Positions 31,427 to 45,809 of a stretch of DNA of 64,000 nt are shown here, one piece after another (position 1 is the stretch's first letter; every line of letters starts with the position of its first letter). The stretch lies in contig JAUKUA010000001.1 of assembly GCA_030549175.1 (NCBI GenBank), forward strand, positions 2,976,001-3,040,000. The letters run 5' to 3'. The notes beneath the pieces were generated by a model, which saw only the letters and a program-made list of their open reading frames with translations, made no database searches and was not told the origin of the DNA. The position numbers and the translations under genes were made by a program. The stretch is from Lasiosphaeris hirsuta. Lineage: Eukaryota; Ascomycota; Sordariomycetes; Sordariales; Lasiosphaeriaceae.

Positions 31427-33948
31427 TTATCTGGATGAGGCCGAGGGGGTTGGGGAGCTCGTGGGCTCCAGGGACAGCGACTCCAACCTGCTCGTAAGAG
31501 ACTTGCGAGACTTCTGTTTGTCAGAACTTTCTTCGTAAACCACACCGTAGGCGGGCCAATCTGACTGAGTTGGCTGCCGTAAAGGTCCGTTGAGCCCCTC
31601 ATCCGCCCCAATCTTGACGAAACGTTTGAGCAACTCGACGTCTCGAGGCCGCATCAAGCTTACCTGGAGACGCAGGGCAGCTGTTGCGACATAGTGACAG
31701 CGGCCCTGGTCGTGCAATCCTTTGGCAGCTAGCAGGACTGTTGATACCAACGAATCGAGGGTCGAGGCGTCTGGATTTGCTTCCATTGCGTCAATTGCCA
31801 TCTGGCTGAGAGACCCCAGAAAGTTGACGAGAAAACTATCAAACCCCTCGAACCCATGTCGAAGGTAATAGAGTCGCATAGTGGTTTCATAGCTAATGGC
31901 GGCGTTGGCATAGGCTTGGTAAGGCGATTTGTCCGAAAGGGCCTGCGTATTTTCGCCCCAGTCCTGTGACAGAATTGGCTTAAGAATCGCAGTCAGGATA
32001 AGATTGTAGTGCATATGCAGCATGATTTGATGCGGCATTACTATCCTCCTTGGTGAAAGTGGTTCTGGGAGACCCTTGAACCAAGCAACTAGCCTGTTAT
32101 AAAACCAGAGAACACGACGCGGTGCAAGCGGCTGCTGTGGGTTGTGTCTCCCATAGGCAAAGAGGGAATACTCATTGACTATCAAATACAAGTCGGTCTT
32201 CGCCTTGAAAAAGAGAGGGTGGTAGGTCGGCAGCCGCGGCTCTGGAGTCAAAGGGTATCTGACGAATCCCTCACCATACCATTCGGGCTCTTCAGCAGGA
32301 TCTGGCAACGTTGATTCAGGGGGGTCTCTCATTGGGGGCAGCCTAAAGTAGTGGTAGCACATGAGACTATAGCAGCTGTAAGTAAATCAAACATGGTCGC
32401 AAAAAGGCCTGCAGCTTATCTTTACGTACCTTTGCCAACAGAATATCGACCATGCTGTGAAGCTTCTGACGCATTGCACCGCAGGACTCATGTTCCCGCG
32501 AGGCTTTCGAAAGAGCTGTATTTCGGAAGCCATCTCGATCGCTCGAAGTGTATAACGCCACCCAATCTTGTCAGATCCATTGAAAGCACAGATGATGTTC
32601 AAGAAGAGTGCGGCTTGTATGGTGGTCAGCCTACGATCCTCCCATTGCTCGCATCTCCGCTCCCACTCGGGATCTCCGGGTGAGCCGTCGGGCTGCTCGA
32701 GGTCTGCCTCGAGCTCGAAAAGTCTTTTTGCTTCGGCAAGGAATTGGTAGCCAAGATTCTTGGGGTTCCAGAACTCAGCGCGACCTCGCAGGCCCTTGTG
32801 GCAGTACTTGAAGGGCTAGTCAGCAGACATTCGGTTAGAAGAGCGGCAGAAACTCACACAACCCACGCAAAGCACGGTATTTGTCAGGAGTTGGGAGCAG
32901 AAGCGCAACCGTCCACTGGCCATATCTTCCAGAAAATATTCCTTATGGAAAAAAGTGAAGTAGTCGTACTCGTGCAGGAAATATTCATGGAGAAGTTTCC
33001 GCATCAGGTTGTCGTCGCTGCTAACCGAAGTCCACCTCGACGGCCTCACGGTATCCAGCAACGGATGTACGACGGTGGCGGCATGAAACGGCTTTACGTA
33101 TGGGTCGCTCTGTAGCTCGGCGTCAGGGGTCGAGTCGGGGCTGGAGGATGAGCGATCTCCTGGACCAAGGAGTCGCCTTCTTTGGTGCCGGTGATGGCTG
33201 CCGGGGGAGTCGGGTGCGGTGCGAAGAGCAAGCTCGTACAACTCCGAGTCAAGGTATGGGTTGTCGGGACGCAGTAAGAATTCGGGCATGTCAGTTTTGT
33301 AAGGAAATTCATAGCGATATCTCGCCTCGGGAACCAGGGCAAGCTGAACGAGGACATCGCCATAGTTGACATGCCGCAATATCGAGTTAGCATCAGCGCC
33401 TCTACGAATACGCTGCAAAAGATCTTCAGCCTCTTGCTCGGGCCGGGTCTGCAAAAGGCTGAATATTTGCTGATATGTGGTTTTCTGGCTCTGTAGCTCG
33501 CTGTACTTCCGCTTGAGAGCTTGAGCATGAGTCTCGGTAGCGTTTGTGTCAAACTCGCACTCGGTCCCGCGGTCACGACAGACAGAACACCTCGGCCTCT
33601 GGCCATTACACTATGGACGGTGTTAGCCCAATGCTACAGAGGACGGGGAACAAGAGCTCCCACCTTGGATTTTCGTCTTCTACACGCGCTACATGCTGCG
33701 GTAGTGGCTTGCCGTTTCCTGAGTGGGTGGAGAGGCGTGGAGCTGACAGGCGGGCCGGGACTCAGACCTGGGGGTCGTCCCCGGGGTGCGGTCTCGGCAC
33801 CACTAACAGATGAGGAGCAGGAGGAGGAGGGGGAGGAGGTGGAGGATGGGCTGGCGGTGGTGGCGGTAGTGACGGCAGGCAGGAGGCGCCTCAGCGGCCC
33901 GCTAGAAATCTGGGCGGCGGGATCTGGGGGCGGGGAGCCGGGCATCAT
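31427..33948 (-). CDS. Zn2Cys6 fungal-specific transcription factor
   Basis: Nuclear regulator of unknown targets. Four exons: 33948-33664, 33610-32858, 32815-32430 and 32366-31427, giving 787 residues. The first 75 residues are Ser/Pro/Thr-rich. The binuclear zinc cluster follows, ACSACRRRKSK at the end of exon 1 and CNGQRPRCSVCRDRGTEC in exon 2: CX2CX6CX6CX2CX6C, all six Cys present. A linker and coiled-coil dimerisation segment follow (ALKRKYSELQSQKTTYQQI). The fungal_trans middle homology region lies in exons 2-3 (FHKEYFLEDM ... RYTLRAIEMASEIQLFR ... AWSIFCWQ). Intron 2 is only 42 nt but has GTGAGT, a CTAAC branch site and TAG. It is codirectional with the AAA ATPase gene; co-regulation is possible but unproven. 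Confidence 0.9.
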
Positions 33949-34896
33949 GAAGGATAGGAGCCGACCACAACGGAGTCGGTTGCGGGAGCGGGGGCGGGGT
34001 CAGCAGCCGAGGCGGAGATGGGGGTGGCCCCTTAAAACTAGGTCGGAAAGACGGGAGCAGATGGCAGTAAGAGGACAGACAACGGTGATGCCTAGCCGGT
34101 AACGGGACAATGGGAGCTCCCGTATGAGGTGTATGCACGCCCTGCAGCAACTGCACGTCCTTGTGTCCTTGTGCCCTCGCTGGAGCCCCTGGCGAGCCTG
34201 GGCCAGTTCACGCCGCAGTGAAAGCTGTCGTCACGACAAATCATGAACCGGACTTCTCTCCGGAGCGCTTTCTATTCGCCAGCAAATGGTGCAATCCGCT
34301 CACCGAAGCCCGGCCCGCGCAGGACACTCGAGAGAGCCGCGAAGGGCTTTCTGTTTCAGGCCCATAACTGGTCGGTTAGTTGGTTAGGCCGTCTGTGTCA
34401 GCGCTGCAATGGGAGTGTCAGGTACACTTACAGCTTGACCCCATGTCCTACTATTTTAGCGGAGACACCACATGCGTCTAGGAGCGAGCTTTCATACGTT
34501 CTGCCGCAAGTGTCAGCGATGAGAGAATGCGACCGCAGAAATGCACCCTAGCCCGGTAAATATCAATGAGATTGAGACTAGGGACACCCTCAATGCTAGA
34601 TTGGAAGGCAGCGCACCGAGCTCGCCCATCCGCCAATAGGGGGTCGCGGGGTAACGGTTCCTGCAGTTTCCATTGCTCCAAAAATTCCCCAGAAACCTGC
34701 AGCAGGGTTTTCACCGCAGTCGGCACCATAGAGCGATTATGAACTCAACGCGGTGACTCAAACTTGGGACTCGAATTCGATCCCAAACCCACATACCTTT
34801 TATTCTCAACGCTGCGCTTCTTAAAATTGCAAGAAGCATTTCCACTATCAACACATTTCCGGTCCTAGTAATCGCCACTTGAAAATTGCTCCCACA
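33949..34896. promoter_or_regulatory. Divergent promoter of the Zn2Cys6 and saccharopine dehydrogenase genes
   Basis: 948 bp between two ATGs. Holds the TGACTCA site at 34754-34760. Small ORFs here are unsupported. Confidence 0.45.
34754..34760 (+). promoter_or_regulatory. CPC1/Gcn4-type site (TGACTCA) before lys1
   Basis: A perfect palindromic bZIP consensus TGACTCA lies 137 bp before the saccharopine dehydrogenase ATG. In fungi this site mediates cross-pathway (general amino acid) control of biosynthetic genes, which fits the neighbouring lysine gene. Binding is inferred. Confidence 0.6.
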
Positions 34897-36386
<1,490 letters not shown>

Positions 36387-36779
36387 TGTAGTAGATGGGG
36401 CAGACTTTGACCAACCTGGATGATTCAAATCCTTACCATGAAAAGAAGGGAAACAAAATAGAGGCGTTGCCAAAAAGACATTTCTTGTGTTTTGAAAGGG
36501 GATATTGAATCTAGACGTCTTTTGTGGATAATGCATATCTTCCGAATTATCAATTCACAAAGCCGACAGGTGAACAGTATGCGTTTTTACTGATTGATTA
36601 CGGTCACGTTTCTGAGATGTAGGACTATCATCCTTCTCCAAACTGAAGATCAAGAGAAATATCGCATCCTCAAGCCTACAGCATTGCCGCCAACGCCGTT
36701 CGAAAGCAGGGAAACCATCCTTTTATCACGCCGCTATCGCCTTGCTCGTTTCTCATTTCCTTCTTGATCCCCGAGACTC
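36387..36779. other. Intergenic between convergent lys1 and IMPDH genes
   Basis: Shared 3' flank of 393 bp, somewhat AT-richer than the coding parts. No gene seen. Confidence 0.5.
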
Positions 36780-38672
36780 CTAAGCATAAAGCTTCTTCTC
36801 ATACGACTCCATGTTAACTCCACCTTCCAGCTGAGCACTAGCAGTCCGGATCTCAAATCTCACGGTACCATTGGCAACACCGTCGTGAAGCCCCTGGAGG
36901 GACTTCATGCCGCAATCCTGCAGCGAGTGTTTCAACCCAGCAGCAAGGTATGGCAGGAACTTTCCAATAGATCTGCATCATGGTTAGCATGTGAGGTCAG
37001 GTGTGTAGTAGATAGCATGAGCTCACCCTCTGTGCGCTACGGCGCCAGAAACGCCCTGAGCAACAAGGACGCTGTCACCCTCCGAGAAGTAGCGAGCAGT
37101 TCCGGCGTTGCTCTTCTGGCTGTCTTTTGCACCATTGCCAGCCTTCTTGTCCTGCATGGCGTCGATGCTGCCCATACCTCTGTAGGCCTTGACCAGCTTA
37201 CCCTCTCGGGAAACAAAAGACGTGCCGGGAGACTCGGTGGTTCCAGCCAGCAGACCACCCATCATGACGGTGGTGGCGCCGAGGGCGAGGCCCTTGACGA
37301 TATGACCGACGTTCTGAATACCACCATCGGCGATGCAAGGCACGCCAAACCTGGCAGCAAACGAGCTGACGCTGTAGACAGATGATGCCTGAGGCCGGCC
37401 CACAGCCATGACCTCCTGGGTAATGCAGGCGCTTCCGCTGCCCATACCAATGCGAAGACCATCTACGCCAGCAGCAATCAAAGCAGCAGCTTGCTCTCTG
37501 GTGACCACATTACCACCAATGACGTCCAGATCTGGATACTCATTCTTGATCCACTTGATCATCTCGATCTGATACATGCTGTTGCCTTGGCTGCTGTCCA
37601 AAATAACGATATCCAGGCCAGCTTCCACCAGCTTGGCAAGACGGATCTTATCCTCGGGACGAGTGCCAATGGCAGCAGCACAAATGAGTTGCTTCGAGTC
37701 CGGCAGCTTGGAGGCAAAGGGGAAATAGAGGTTCTTGGTCAAATCCGAGCGCGAGATCATGGAGACGAGGTTTCCCTCGGCATCTACGATTGGCAGCTTG
37801 CCCTTCTTGGATTGGGCTAGGATCTTGTTGGCCTCGGCCAGCGTAACGCCAGACGAGGCGGTGACAAGGTCCGTAACCATCACCTTCGACACTGGCTGGT
37901 CCAGGTCGTGCTCAAACTGGATATCGCGGTTGGTGACGATGCCTAGGAGCTTGGAGCCGAGTTTTCCGGATTCTGTTGCAACAGTTAAGTCAGCAACTTG
38001 CAAGATCATAGAGGTTCCTCTGTGAGGTAGCACAAGAATTGTGATGTTATTGAGCCGCTCATAATTTTCAGTGTATTGTCTCCCCAAGACACATAGGTCA
38101 TTTCGGTTGAATTTTTAGAGTTGTAATCATCGAAGCCCGGGAAGTTGTGTAAGAAATAGCAGATGATTATAGAACTGACCTGTGACAGGGAAGCCTCCGA
38201 AACCCCACTTCTCTTTCAAAGCAGTGGCCTCGCCCACGGTGGTATCTCGGGAAATGACGACAGGGTCAAGAATGAAGCCGTTCTCGTAACGCTTCACCTT
38301 GCGCACCATATCGGCTTGCGCATCCGGAGAGCAGTTGTGATGAATGACCCCTAGGCCACCCTGGAGAGCCATGTGGATGGCCATGTCGTGCTCAGTGACG
38401 GTGTCCATAGGCGATGACACAAATGGCGTCTTGAGGCTGATGCGCTTTGTGACAGGCGAATCGAGGACAACCTCTGAGGCAGGGAAGCCAATATATCCGG
38501 GCAGCAACAGGAAATCGTTGTATGTCAGGCCGCCGTGAGCCTTGGAGTCCATGAGGTCCTGGATAGAAAGACCATCGTGGCTTTCGTACTCCTTGAGGAC
38601 TTCCTCCGCCTTGGTGAAGTCCAAGACATTCTTAGGCGACCCGTTGGTGATAGAGCCGTTTGTGGCCGGCAT
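36780..38672 (-). CDS. Inosine-5'-monophosphate dehydrogenase
   Basis: Oxidises IMP to XMP with NAD+, the rate-limiting step of GMP synthesis, in the cytosol; the target of mycophenolic acid. Three exons: 38672-38180, 37972-37027 and 36972-36780, giving 543 residues. The ATG at 38672 starts [15 protein letters not shown]. Motifs: [28 protein letters not shown], the CBS pair across intron 1 ([23 protein letters not shown], then [20 protein letters not shown]), and the catalytic loop [13 protein letters not shown] with Cys at about 347. [20 protein letters not shown] and [10 protein letters not shown] follow. Intron 1 is 207 nt, long for this window. No mycophenolic-acid gene cluster is seen around it, so this is taken as the housekeeping copy. 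Confidence 0.96.
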
Positions 38673-39779
38673 GCTGGGCAAAGAACGGAAGGAGGAGGCA
38701 GTTCAGCCCAAAATACAAGAACTGATGTTGTAGAAGAATTTGGTGTTTGGGGGGAGGTCAGCGACAATGACTTGGCTGCATCAGTCAACTGTTCCCCCCC
38801 AAGAAAGAAAAGGAGAATTTGGAAAGCTACGATCAAATTTTCTTTGAAGGAAAACTCAAAGCCGCACCCCTGTCGGCGGCAAAACTGCGGGGTGTTGCGC
38901 AGGCGGTGAACATACGTAGTTTGCAAAGTGTTGGAGCACATCTGGTCCAAGCTTCCTTACATGGTTTGACTAAGATTTGCACTGGTGACTGGTGGGCTCG
39001 ACTCATTTTTCTCTCCCAACATTGGGGTTGTGTCCCGTAGAGGACTCCATAGCCAGGGAGCAGATTGGGCGCCATGAAATCAACAACAACGCCAGCCAAT
39101 CTACCTGGATAGCAAAAGATTGATTAGCACGGCAAAGTAGGACCCTCGCGCTACCGTGATCAATCCGGGTTTGGATGCGTTCAGTGGGCGGGTTTTGGAT
39201 AGAGAGGGGTTCGGCAGTGTACCGATGGTTTCCGCCCGGTTTCTTATAAGGCCGACAAGGATGAGGTCACCAAAAATGCCTGTGCGTCGGAAGGTGGCCC
39301 TCGGTTGCTAGGGCGGCGCTTCCCGATGTAAACAAGAGGAGTCTTCGAAGCTCAACACCACCACCTCACCGCTAACTGCTCGGCCACCCTGGTCATCTCA
39401 AGCTGGAATTTAACCCCCCCATATTCAACCCGCGGCAGATGTAGAATGAGGCCATCGTGATAGCTTCTCTCTCTTCGTACTCTTTCTCTTGTTGAAGCAA
39501 CATTTGTTGCCTTGCACGTCTTTTTTGTTTGCGCACTCGCGCTGGCGTTTACATTCCCAGAAAACATCGCTCACGCACACCATGCCCCTTCATGCAGCAA
39601 CAGATTGCTTCTTGATGTATCGCGCCGAATTTTCGCTCCTCAATTGAGATCCGCATCGCAACTGCCCGGCAGGCAAGCCGTCGCAGACTCGTTTTGCTAA
39701 TGGTGTCGCCTGTCACCGCATTCACCTACGAAAACATTAAGCGCAGCAGCCTCGACGATAACCGTAACGGTTCCCCAAG
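38673..39779. promoter_or_regulatory. Divergent promoter of IMPDH and IQGAP genes
   Basis: 1.1 kb between two ATGs. The part before IQGAP is CT-rich, typical of a fungal 5' leader. Overlapping short ORFs are not supported. Confidence 0.45.
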
Positions 39780-42700
39780 ATGTCCTACAGGCCACACCCG
39801 CTCCGCCAGTCCCAGACGGTTGATTACGCAGTCCTTCGCCAGCCGTCAAATGCATCCTCGTCGTCATCCTCTGGATATTCTCACTCATCTGGAACATTCG
39901 ATATGAATCGAGCGCCTAGCTCGCTGTCTTCATCTCCTTCCAGCATCTACTCCAACTCGGGACACAGGCGAGGACAAAGCGAAGCAAGTCGCCCTCCCCC
40001 GTCATTCCAAACCTCAAAAAGCCTTCCTCCGACACCGATGAACGAGAATATCTACAATGTCGCCCGCCAATCCCTTCGACCCCTGCCACAGGTCCCTGCT
40101 GCAGCGACACCGACTCGACCTACTCATCGTCACGAACGCGGCCAAAGTTTTGATATCAGCAAGCTATCCATTACCGACCATGATCGAGCCTCGCCAACTC
40201 CACCTCCGCGGTCGACCGCCGTCCGGCCCAACTCCATGCTATTGACGCGCTCTGACACAATGCGTCGTAGCTACGACAGCGTTCCCCCATCTCTCGTGCA
40301 TGCACATACGACACCTCTTGCCTCTCCGGATCTTAAAAGCCTAGGCCGGTCCTCAACAAACCAGCTACGGACATTGTCGAAGCTTGCACAATCTACATCC
40401 GCTGAGGAGTTCGCCATGATATCACCGATGCAAGAGGTCACCGGTCTCCGTGGTCGGCGGAGACTGCAAAGGACCGACAAAGATAGCGCCAGCCAGCCTG
40501 GTCACCGAAACGGTGGCTATGGTTGGGAAGGTCGGAACTGGATGGATAAGCAACGTCAGTTCCTCCAGGCGTACGAGTATCTCTGTCACATTGGTGAAGC
40601 GAAGGAGTGGATCGAGGACATTATTCATCGATCCATCCCCCCATCGTCGAGCTGGAGGAGGCCTTGAGGGACGGAGTCACCCTGGCAGAGGTCGTAGAGG
40701 CGCTGAATCCTCAGCGGAGGTTCAAAATATTTCACCATCAACGTCTTCAGTATCGACATTCCGATAACATTGCCATATTTTTCCGTTATCTCGATGAAGT
40801 CGAGCTACCTGATCTTTTCCGTTTCGAGCTTATTGACTTGTACGAGAAAAAGAACATCCCCAAGGTCATCCATTGCATCCACGCACTGAGTTGGCTCCTC
40901 TACCGAAAGGGCATTGTCGAGTTCCGCATTGGTAACCTCGTTGGTCAGCTCGAGTTCGAACATCATGAACTGGAAGCTACGCAAAAGGGCCTTGATAAGC
41001 TGGGTGCCAATATGCCTAGTTTCGGGAACATGGGGGCCGACTTTGGAGTTGAAGCGACCCCGGAACCCGAAGAAACGGAGGAAGATAGGGTAGCGCGGGT
41101 ACTGGCTGAGAACGAGCCGGCTGTGGTGGACCTCCAGGCCCAAATGCGAGGAGCGCTGGTTAGAATGCAGCTTGGCAAGGAGATGCAACAGCTGTGGGAT
41201 TGTGAGGACTGGATAGTCGATCTCCAGACTCGCATACGTGGAGATTTCGCACGCCAAATCATAGACTACAGACTACAGATGAAACAATTCGCTGTCGGTC
41301 TGCAGAGTTCTGCCCGGGGATTCCTCGTTCGCCGTCGACAAATGCAAAAGGAACGGTTTTGGAAGAGCAAGGAGAAAGACGTCTTGAAGCTTCAGAGTCT
41401 GGTGCGGGCAAGCAAGATTCGCCGCGAGGTACGAGAGGAGCAATCCCGGTTGCAATTGGCGTCTGGTCCTATTCGAGGCATTCAAGCAACGTTCCGGGGC
41501 TTTTTGGTCCGAGAGCGGATATTTGCTCAAAAGCAGGAGTCGAATCGCATGTCTGGCCCAGCCGCCGGATTACAGGCTGCAGTTCGCGGAATGCTGCTGA
41601 GAAAAAGACTGCAGAAGGACCGCGAAGAGCTTCAAAGACAGGCCGGCGCCATAACATGGCTACAGGCTGCCGCAAGGGCCATGCTGACAAGGAAGCAGGT
41701 CGCGCTGCAAAGAGAAACTCTTGAAGGGTTTGCGCCGATGTGGACGGCACTTCAGGCCACCTGCCATGGATCTCTTGTTAGATCACGTCTACAGGCCCTC
41801 AAGGCAGAGCTTCGGAGCCACACACCGAGCATCGACCTCCTTCAGGCACACGCCAGAGCAAGTGCAGTGCGGAGAGATGTATCAGAAACACTCGAAGGTC
41901 TCGCGGACACGGAGGACACAATTCTGGACCTCCAGTCTAGATTCAGGGGAATGCTCGAGCGCAAGCATGTCTCTGATGATCTGGAGGCTCTTCACCAACA
42001 AGAGACTGAAATAACGGCTCTCCAGTCCTACATCCGAGGGTTCCTCCGTCGCAAACAGCACCACACCATCGTGGATGAGCTTGAATCAAACGTAGAGGAA
42101 GTTTCTTCACTTCAATCCATCGCAAGGGCAATGCTTCTCCGAGCCAATGTTGCGACTGTTCTTGACGAGCTGGAAGAGCAGGAGGAGTCTGTTGGCGAGG
42201 TCCAGGCAGCAATGAAGGCTTTCATCGTCAGGGCTAAATACGAGGAAAAGAAGCGTTTCTTCAATGAAAACATGCAGAAGGTTGTCAAGATCCAGAGCTT
42301 TGTCCGTGGCAAGCTTCAAGGAGAGGCCTACAAGAGCCTTACATCCGGCAAGAATCCTCCTGTCAACGCAGTAAAGAACTTTGTCCACTTGCTCAACGAC
42401 AGCGATTTTGACTTCAACGAGGAAATCGAATTTGAGCGGATGCGAAAGACGGTTGTTCAGCAAGTCCGACAGAACGAGATGCTGGAGCAATACATTGATC
42501 AACTCGACATCAAGATTGCCCTCCTCGTCAAAAACAAGATTACACTTGACGAGGTTGTACGACATCAAAGCAATTTCGGCGGCCATACCAGCAACCTTCT
42601 CGCTAACAGTGGCATGACAAGCTCGAATCAATTCGACCTCAAGGCCTTGAACAAGAGCTCGCGGAAGAAGCTTGAGTTATATCAACAGCTCTTTTTCACC

Positions 42701-44804
42701 CTTCAAACGCAACCCCAGTACTTGGCCCGGCTCTTCAAAAGGATACGAGAACAAGGCATTGCAGAGAAGGAGTGCAAACGGATTGAGCACCTGATGATGG
42801 GCCTTTTCGGTTATGCGCAAAAGCGAAGAGAGGAATACTATCTCTTGAAGCTGATTGGAAGATCCATCCGGGAAGAAGTTGAGGGCTGTAACACACTCCA
42901 AGACTACCTCAGGGGCAACTTTTTCTGGTCCAAGCTCCTGCACAACTACACACGATCGCCACGGGATAGGAAGTTCTTGAGAGACCTTCTAGGGCCTCTG
43001 ATTAGGGACAACATCATTGAGGATCCCGCTCTGGACCTCGAGAGCGACCCAATGCAAATTTACCGCTCCGCTATCAACAACGAGGAGTTGAGAACAGGCC
43101 GACCCAGCAACCGCCCACTGGACATCCCTCGAGAACTCGCCATCAAGGATCCAGAGACGAAAGAAGTCTTCATAGATCACCTTCGCGATCTTCGGGAAAT
43201 ATGCGACCAATTCCTCCTCGCTCTCGAGGACCTCGCCCCACGTGTGCCGTATGGCCTTCGCTTCGTCTGCCGACAGACCTTCGAAGCACTCTGTCAACAC
43301 TTTCAGCGGGAGCATCATCAGCGTTTGCTGCATGTCGTTGGTAACTGGCTGTGGCGCTTTTATCTTCAACCAGCTCTCACATCTCCCGAAAATGTCGGCG
43401 TCATAGAGAAGAACTTGAGTCCACTCCAAAAGCGGAACCTGGGTGAGGTTGCCAAGGTCCTGAGCCAAATCGCGACTGGCCGGCGGTTTGGTGGGGACAA
43501 CATCTATCTACAACCCCTTAACGCCTTCATCGCGGAGTCCATTGAGCGGTTCGCACACATCATGGACGCCATAGTTGCGGTACCTGACCCTGAAAGCACA
43601 TTCGACATCGACGAATTTAACGATCTCTATGCCAAGAATAAGCCAACTCTCTACATCAAGATGACTGACATCTTTGCCATCCATAATCTCACCGCTGCTG
43701 AGTTGCCGCATATCTGCCCGAACAGGGACGATCTACTGCGTGAGATCATGCAGGATCTCGGCAGCGTAAAGAACAATGAGAGCGAAATGGTTGCTGTCGG
43801 GTCATCCGATATCCAAATGTTCCTCAGTGCTAAGCTGCACGACGTCGACGATCCCGAGGCGGACGTTAAGGCGTTGTTCATGGAGACAAAACGGTGTGTC
43901 CTGTACATTATCCGTGTGCAGACCGGAACGAATCTCCTGGAGATCCTGGTAAAACCTATTACCCAAGAGGACGAGCACAAGTGGCGGACACTCCTGCGAG
44001 ATGACTTTACGAACGGCTCGAATACTCGCGGGGCCTACTCAGACGCGAATATGATCGACGTTACGAGAATGTCGTATTACGAGCTGAAGAGGACAGCTCT
44101 TGAGAACGTCATGAGGCTAGAGCACATGGGTCGCATCTCAAAGCTGAACTTCTATCAAGACATACTTAATGCGATCGCCTTGGATATCCGCACCAAGAGC
44201 CGGAGGAGGGTCCAAAGACAACGGGAACTCGAGGGGGTTCGACTGACACTTGGTAACTTGCATGAGAAGGCCAAGTATCTTGAGCAACAGCGAAAGAGTT
44301 ACGATGATTATATCGAACAAGCCATGGCAACCCTACAGAACAAGAAAGGGTAAGAGACTCTGACACTGTGTTTTCCTGTGCTTTTTTTTTAGCTAACATT
44401 TTCTCACGCACAGAAAAAAGCGCTTCCTCCTCCCCTTCACCAAACAATACAACCACCAGCGTGAGCTAGAGCGAAGCGGGCGGGTGCCCAAATTTGGCTC
44501 ATACAAGTACAGCGCGCGCACTCTCTTCGATAAGGGCGTGCTGGTTTCGTGGGCGGGCATCACGGAGCGCGACTGTGGCCAGATCGATTTGACAATCTCG
44601 TGCGACGAAGTTGGGATGTTTTCGCTCGAGGGAAGTCGCAGCCACATCCAAATCCCCGGCGCTAGCGCTGTCATTCCCATTGAGGATCTTTTGCAGGCGC
44701 AATTCGAGTCGCACCAGTTCATGACTCTTTTCGAGGGGAACTTGCGGCTGAATGTCAATTTGCTACTCCACCTCTTGTACAAGAAGTTTTATCGGACTCA
44801 ATAA
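39780..44804 (+). CDS. rng2: IQGAP/Rng2-type scaffold protein, one frameshift in the given sequence
   Basis: Organises the cytokinetic actin ring and links Cdc42/calmodulin to actin. Two exons: 39780-44349 and 44414-44804. The first frame ends early after EDIIHRSIPP, while homology continues in the next frame as VELEEALRDGVTLAEVVEAL. The break is at the C6 run 40637-40642, where one more C would join the frames and give about 1653 residues, the family's size. The Ser/Pro-rich N-terminus (1-250) precedes a calponin-homology domain (about 259-370), then about 14 IQ-like motifs (about 443-850). A RasGAP-like domain (about 1020-1240, LLKLIGRSIREEVEGC and RDRKFLRDLLGPLIRDN) and a RasGAP C-terminal domain follow (last exon, ending LYKKFYRTQ). 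The gene is essential in yeasts, so a sequence error is likelier than true loss. Confidence 0.9.
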
Positions 44805-45809
44805 AGAGTCATGAGCTCGGGGTGCGGTGTCGATATGTAGATGATAACTGATGGGTTCAAGAGATGAGACCACGATGAGGGAGTTGGTGGAATGGATAGG
44901 GCTGGGGCTGGCTGGCCGTTTGTTTGGGTGATTGGTTGGGCATGGGTTGGAATAGCAATCATATCATATAGGGGTGTTACATGGGTATCAAGTCGTTGTT
45001 GGGTTGATCAATTGTCGGGCTGCGTGTGAGAAATACTTGCTGGCTACTAGCATCTAGTGTCAGACAAAAAGAGAGGACCTTGGAGAAGTCGAAGGCCGAA
45101 CAAACTGAGCTGGCTCAACCCTTCATAGATTTGGCCGCAGGGGAAAAGGTGTTGCTGGTTGGATGGACGGGATGGGTAGCCGGCTGGGCGGTGGAGGGCG
45201 AACTCAATGATACCTCTACGAAGTTTGTAATGGCTTAGCATTTGTTTGGATTGCCGGAGAATTTGACTTGCTGGATCGATGGTGTTTTATTTATGGAGAT
45301 GTCGGATCACGATATTTTTGTTAGCAGGGACCTCATTTTTCAACGCAGAGACAGACAAACAATGCTCAGCCACCCCCTTCTTTTCTCTGGCTTATTTGGC
45401 ACCTCGAAGTGCGGTACAGATTCTGCTCATGGCCGCGACCGAGCGGAGTACGTGATGAGATGTGTTTTCAAGAAGCACAAGGCATAGATGTTATACATAT
45501 GTAGTACATGTCGGGCTCCATAATGCATTACCCGTCCAAATTAAGATCCCTCCCCAACCAAATACCATCTCCCTGAAATGTTGCAAAATATATACACACA
45601 GCCTTTTAGTACACCGACACCCGTGATCTCAACCCTGAATGATGCAAGTACCACAGGTATGCAACCAGAAAGCCTCATGTTGTGCCCTGAGCCCCTCTTC
45701 CCCGAATGCAGCAATATCATAATACACACGCTATGGCATGACATCGACACACATCAGCATTCAGACATTATGGGGACATTACTCTTCAAGAAAGCACCGA
45801 GACGAGCCT
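44805..45809. other. Intergenic between convergent IQGAP and MFS genes
   Basis: 3' flanks of both genes, about 1 kb. Only accidental ORFs of 60-114 codons. No repeat beyond short AT-rich patches. Confidence 0.45.

Noticed and set aside
37973..38087. Upstream extension of the IMPDH middle exon as a separate start
   Set aside because: It reads into the 207-nt intron; conserved CBS-domain sequence continues from exon 1 across the splice junction.
36780..38672. IMPDH as a resistance copy in a mycophenolic-acid-type cluster
   Set aside because: No polyketide synthase, prenyltransferase or other biosynthetic genes lie nearby; neighbours are housekeeping genes.
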